Below are positions 32,310 through 32,483 of a DNA stretch of 32,483 bases, one piece after another; the stretch's first letter is position 1, and every line of letters starts with the position of its first letter. This stretch comes from Phycisphaerales bacterium (GTDB taxonomy: Bacteria; Planctomycetota; Phycisphaerae; Phycisphaerales; UBA1924), in the NCBI GenBank assembly GCA_022843545.1, contig JALHNL010000029.1, positions 1-32,483 on the forward strand, given 5' to 3'. The notes beneath the pieces were generated by a model that ran no database searches, was not told the origin of the DNA, and saw nothing but the letters and a program-made list of their open reading frames with translations. Made by a program: the position numbers and the translations under genes.

Positions 32310-32483
32310 TCAGGCTCCCTTCCCGGCGACGAAGACGCCGCGCTCGTGCTTCTTGAACCGTGCAGCGGTGCCCTTGGCGGCGATCTCGCGGATGATGGCG
32401 GCGTACAGCGTGGCCTCGGGCGTCTTTCCGCCGGGGGAGCGCCACAGCCCCTTGGCCTCCATCGCGGCGATCATCTCCTTGGC
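32310..32483 (-). CDS. HARE-HTH domain protein, C-terminal part only
   Basis: The window cuts this gene on its 5' side; 57 codons and the stop are seen. The sequence contains [31 protein letters not shown] and [12 protein letters not shown], the characteristic end of the HB1/ASXL/restriction-endonuclease (HARE) winged-helix domain. In bacteria such domains are found alone or on restriction and phage-related proteins and are thought to bind DNA. Because the frame continues past the edge, its full length and any other domain cannot be judged. Cotranscribed with the small gene downstream. Confidence 0.75.
   Translation of the reverse strand, partial: AKEMIAAMEAKGLWRSPGGKTPEATLYAAIIREIAAKGTAARFKKHERGVFVAGKGA

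Noticed and set aside
1-32483. CRISPR array
   Set aside because: No regularly spaced direct repeats of 24-40 bases were seen and no cas-like gene is present.

Overview
The window is GC-rich, densely coded bacterial DNA. Gene content suggests a member of the Planctomycetota, possibly Phycisphaerae-like: a DUF2924 + serine recombinase + small HTH module, HARE-HTH and Prim-Pol genes of the type common there, and a transposase remnant of a planctomycete-type integrase. No rRNA or conserved housekeeping gene is present, so this placement is inference.

Left half (1-19216): a metal or toxic-compound export cluster arranged around a divergent promoter region at about 8702-8876. Leftwards run a Cys-rich exported protein, an HlyD-type adaptor, a LolD/MacB-type ATPase, two different FtsX-type permeases and a secreted two-repeat OB-like protein. 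Rightwards run a second Cys-rich exported protein, a CzcC-like outer-membrane lipoprotein, a His-rich CzcB-like adaptor, a CzcA-like RND pump (DFG...DGA motif, cytoplasm-external His loop), a small His/Cys protein, a small lipoprotein and a ZntA/CadA-like P1B ATPase. The P-type ATPase would move Zn/Cd/Pb-like cations out of the cytoplasm, and the RND trio would carry them across the outer membrane. No recognisable metal regulator lies in the cluster. A third Cys-rich paralogue (62-544) with a near-perfect sigma70 promoter, and a pair of DXD glycosyltransferases (922-2216), sit at the left edge.

Middle (19217-22640): a junk-like boundary with a decayed transposase and a strong terminator, followed by what I consider the most interesting locus. 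Three small TIR-like (MTH538/ThsB-type) genes lie beside a caspase-like (C14) protease gene with an intact His/Cys dyad and an unknown C-terminal domain. This is the composition expected of a caspase-effector (type IV-like) Thoeris antiphage system, but with three TIR genes of two subfamilies and a mixed-strand layout. A truncated ORF just upstream of the protease may mark where the next element landed.

Right third (22685-32483): a mobile or prophage-like element. It begins with a translationally coupled recombinase module (small protein, DUF2924, serine recombinase, HTH protein), then a palindrome-rich control region, a sigma-like factor, a small unknown protein, a Prim-Pol/ATPase replication protein, a repeat/hairpin region that could be an origin or structured RNA, a ParB-DNA methyltransferase fusion, a convergent PD-(D/E)XK nuclease, and a leftward pair ending in a HARE-HTH gene cut off by the window edge.
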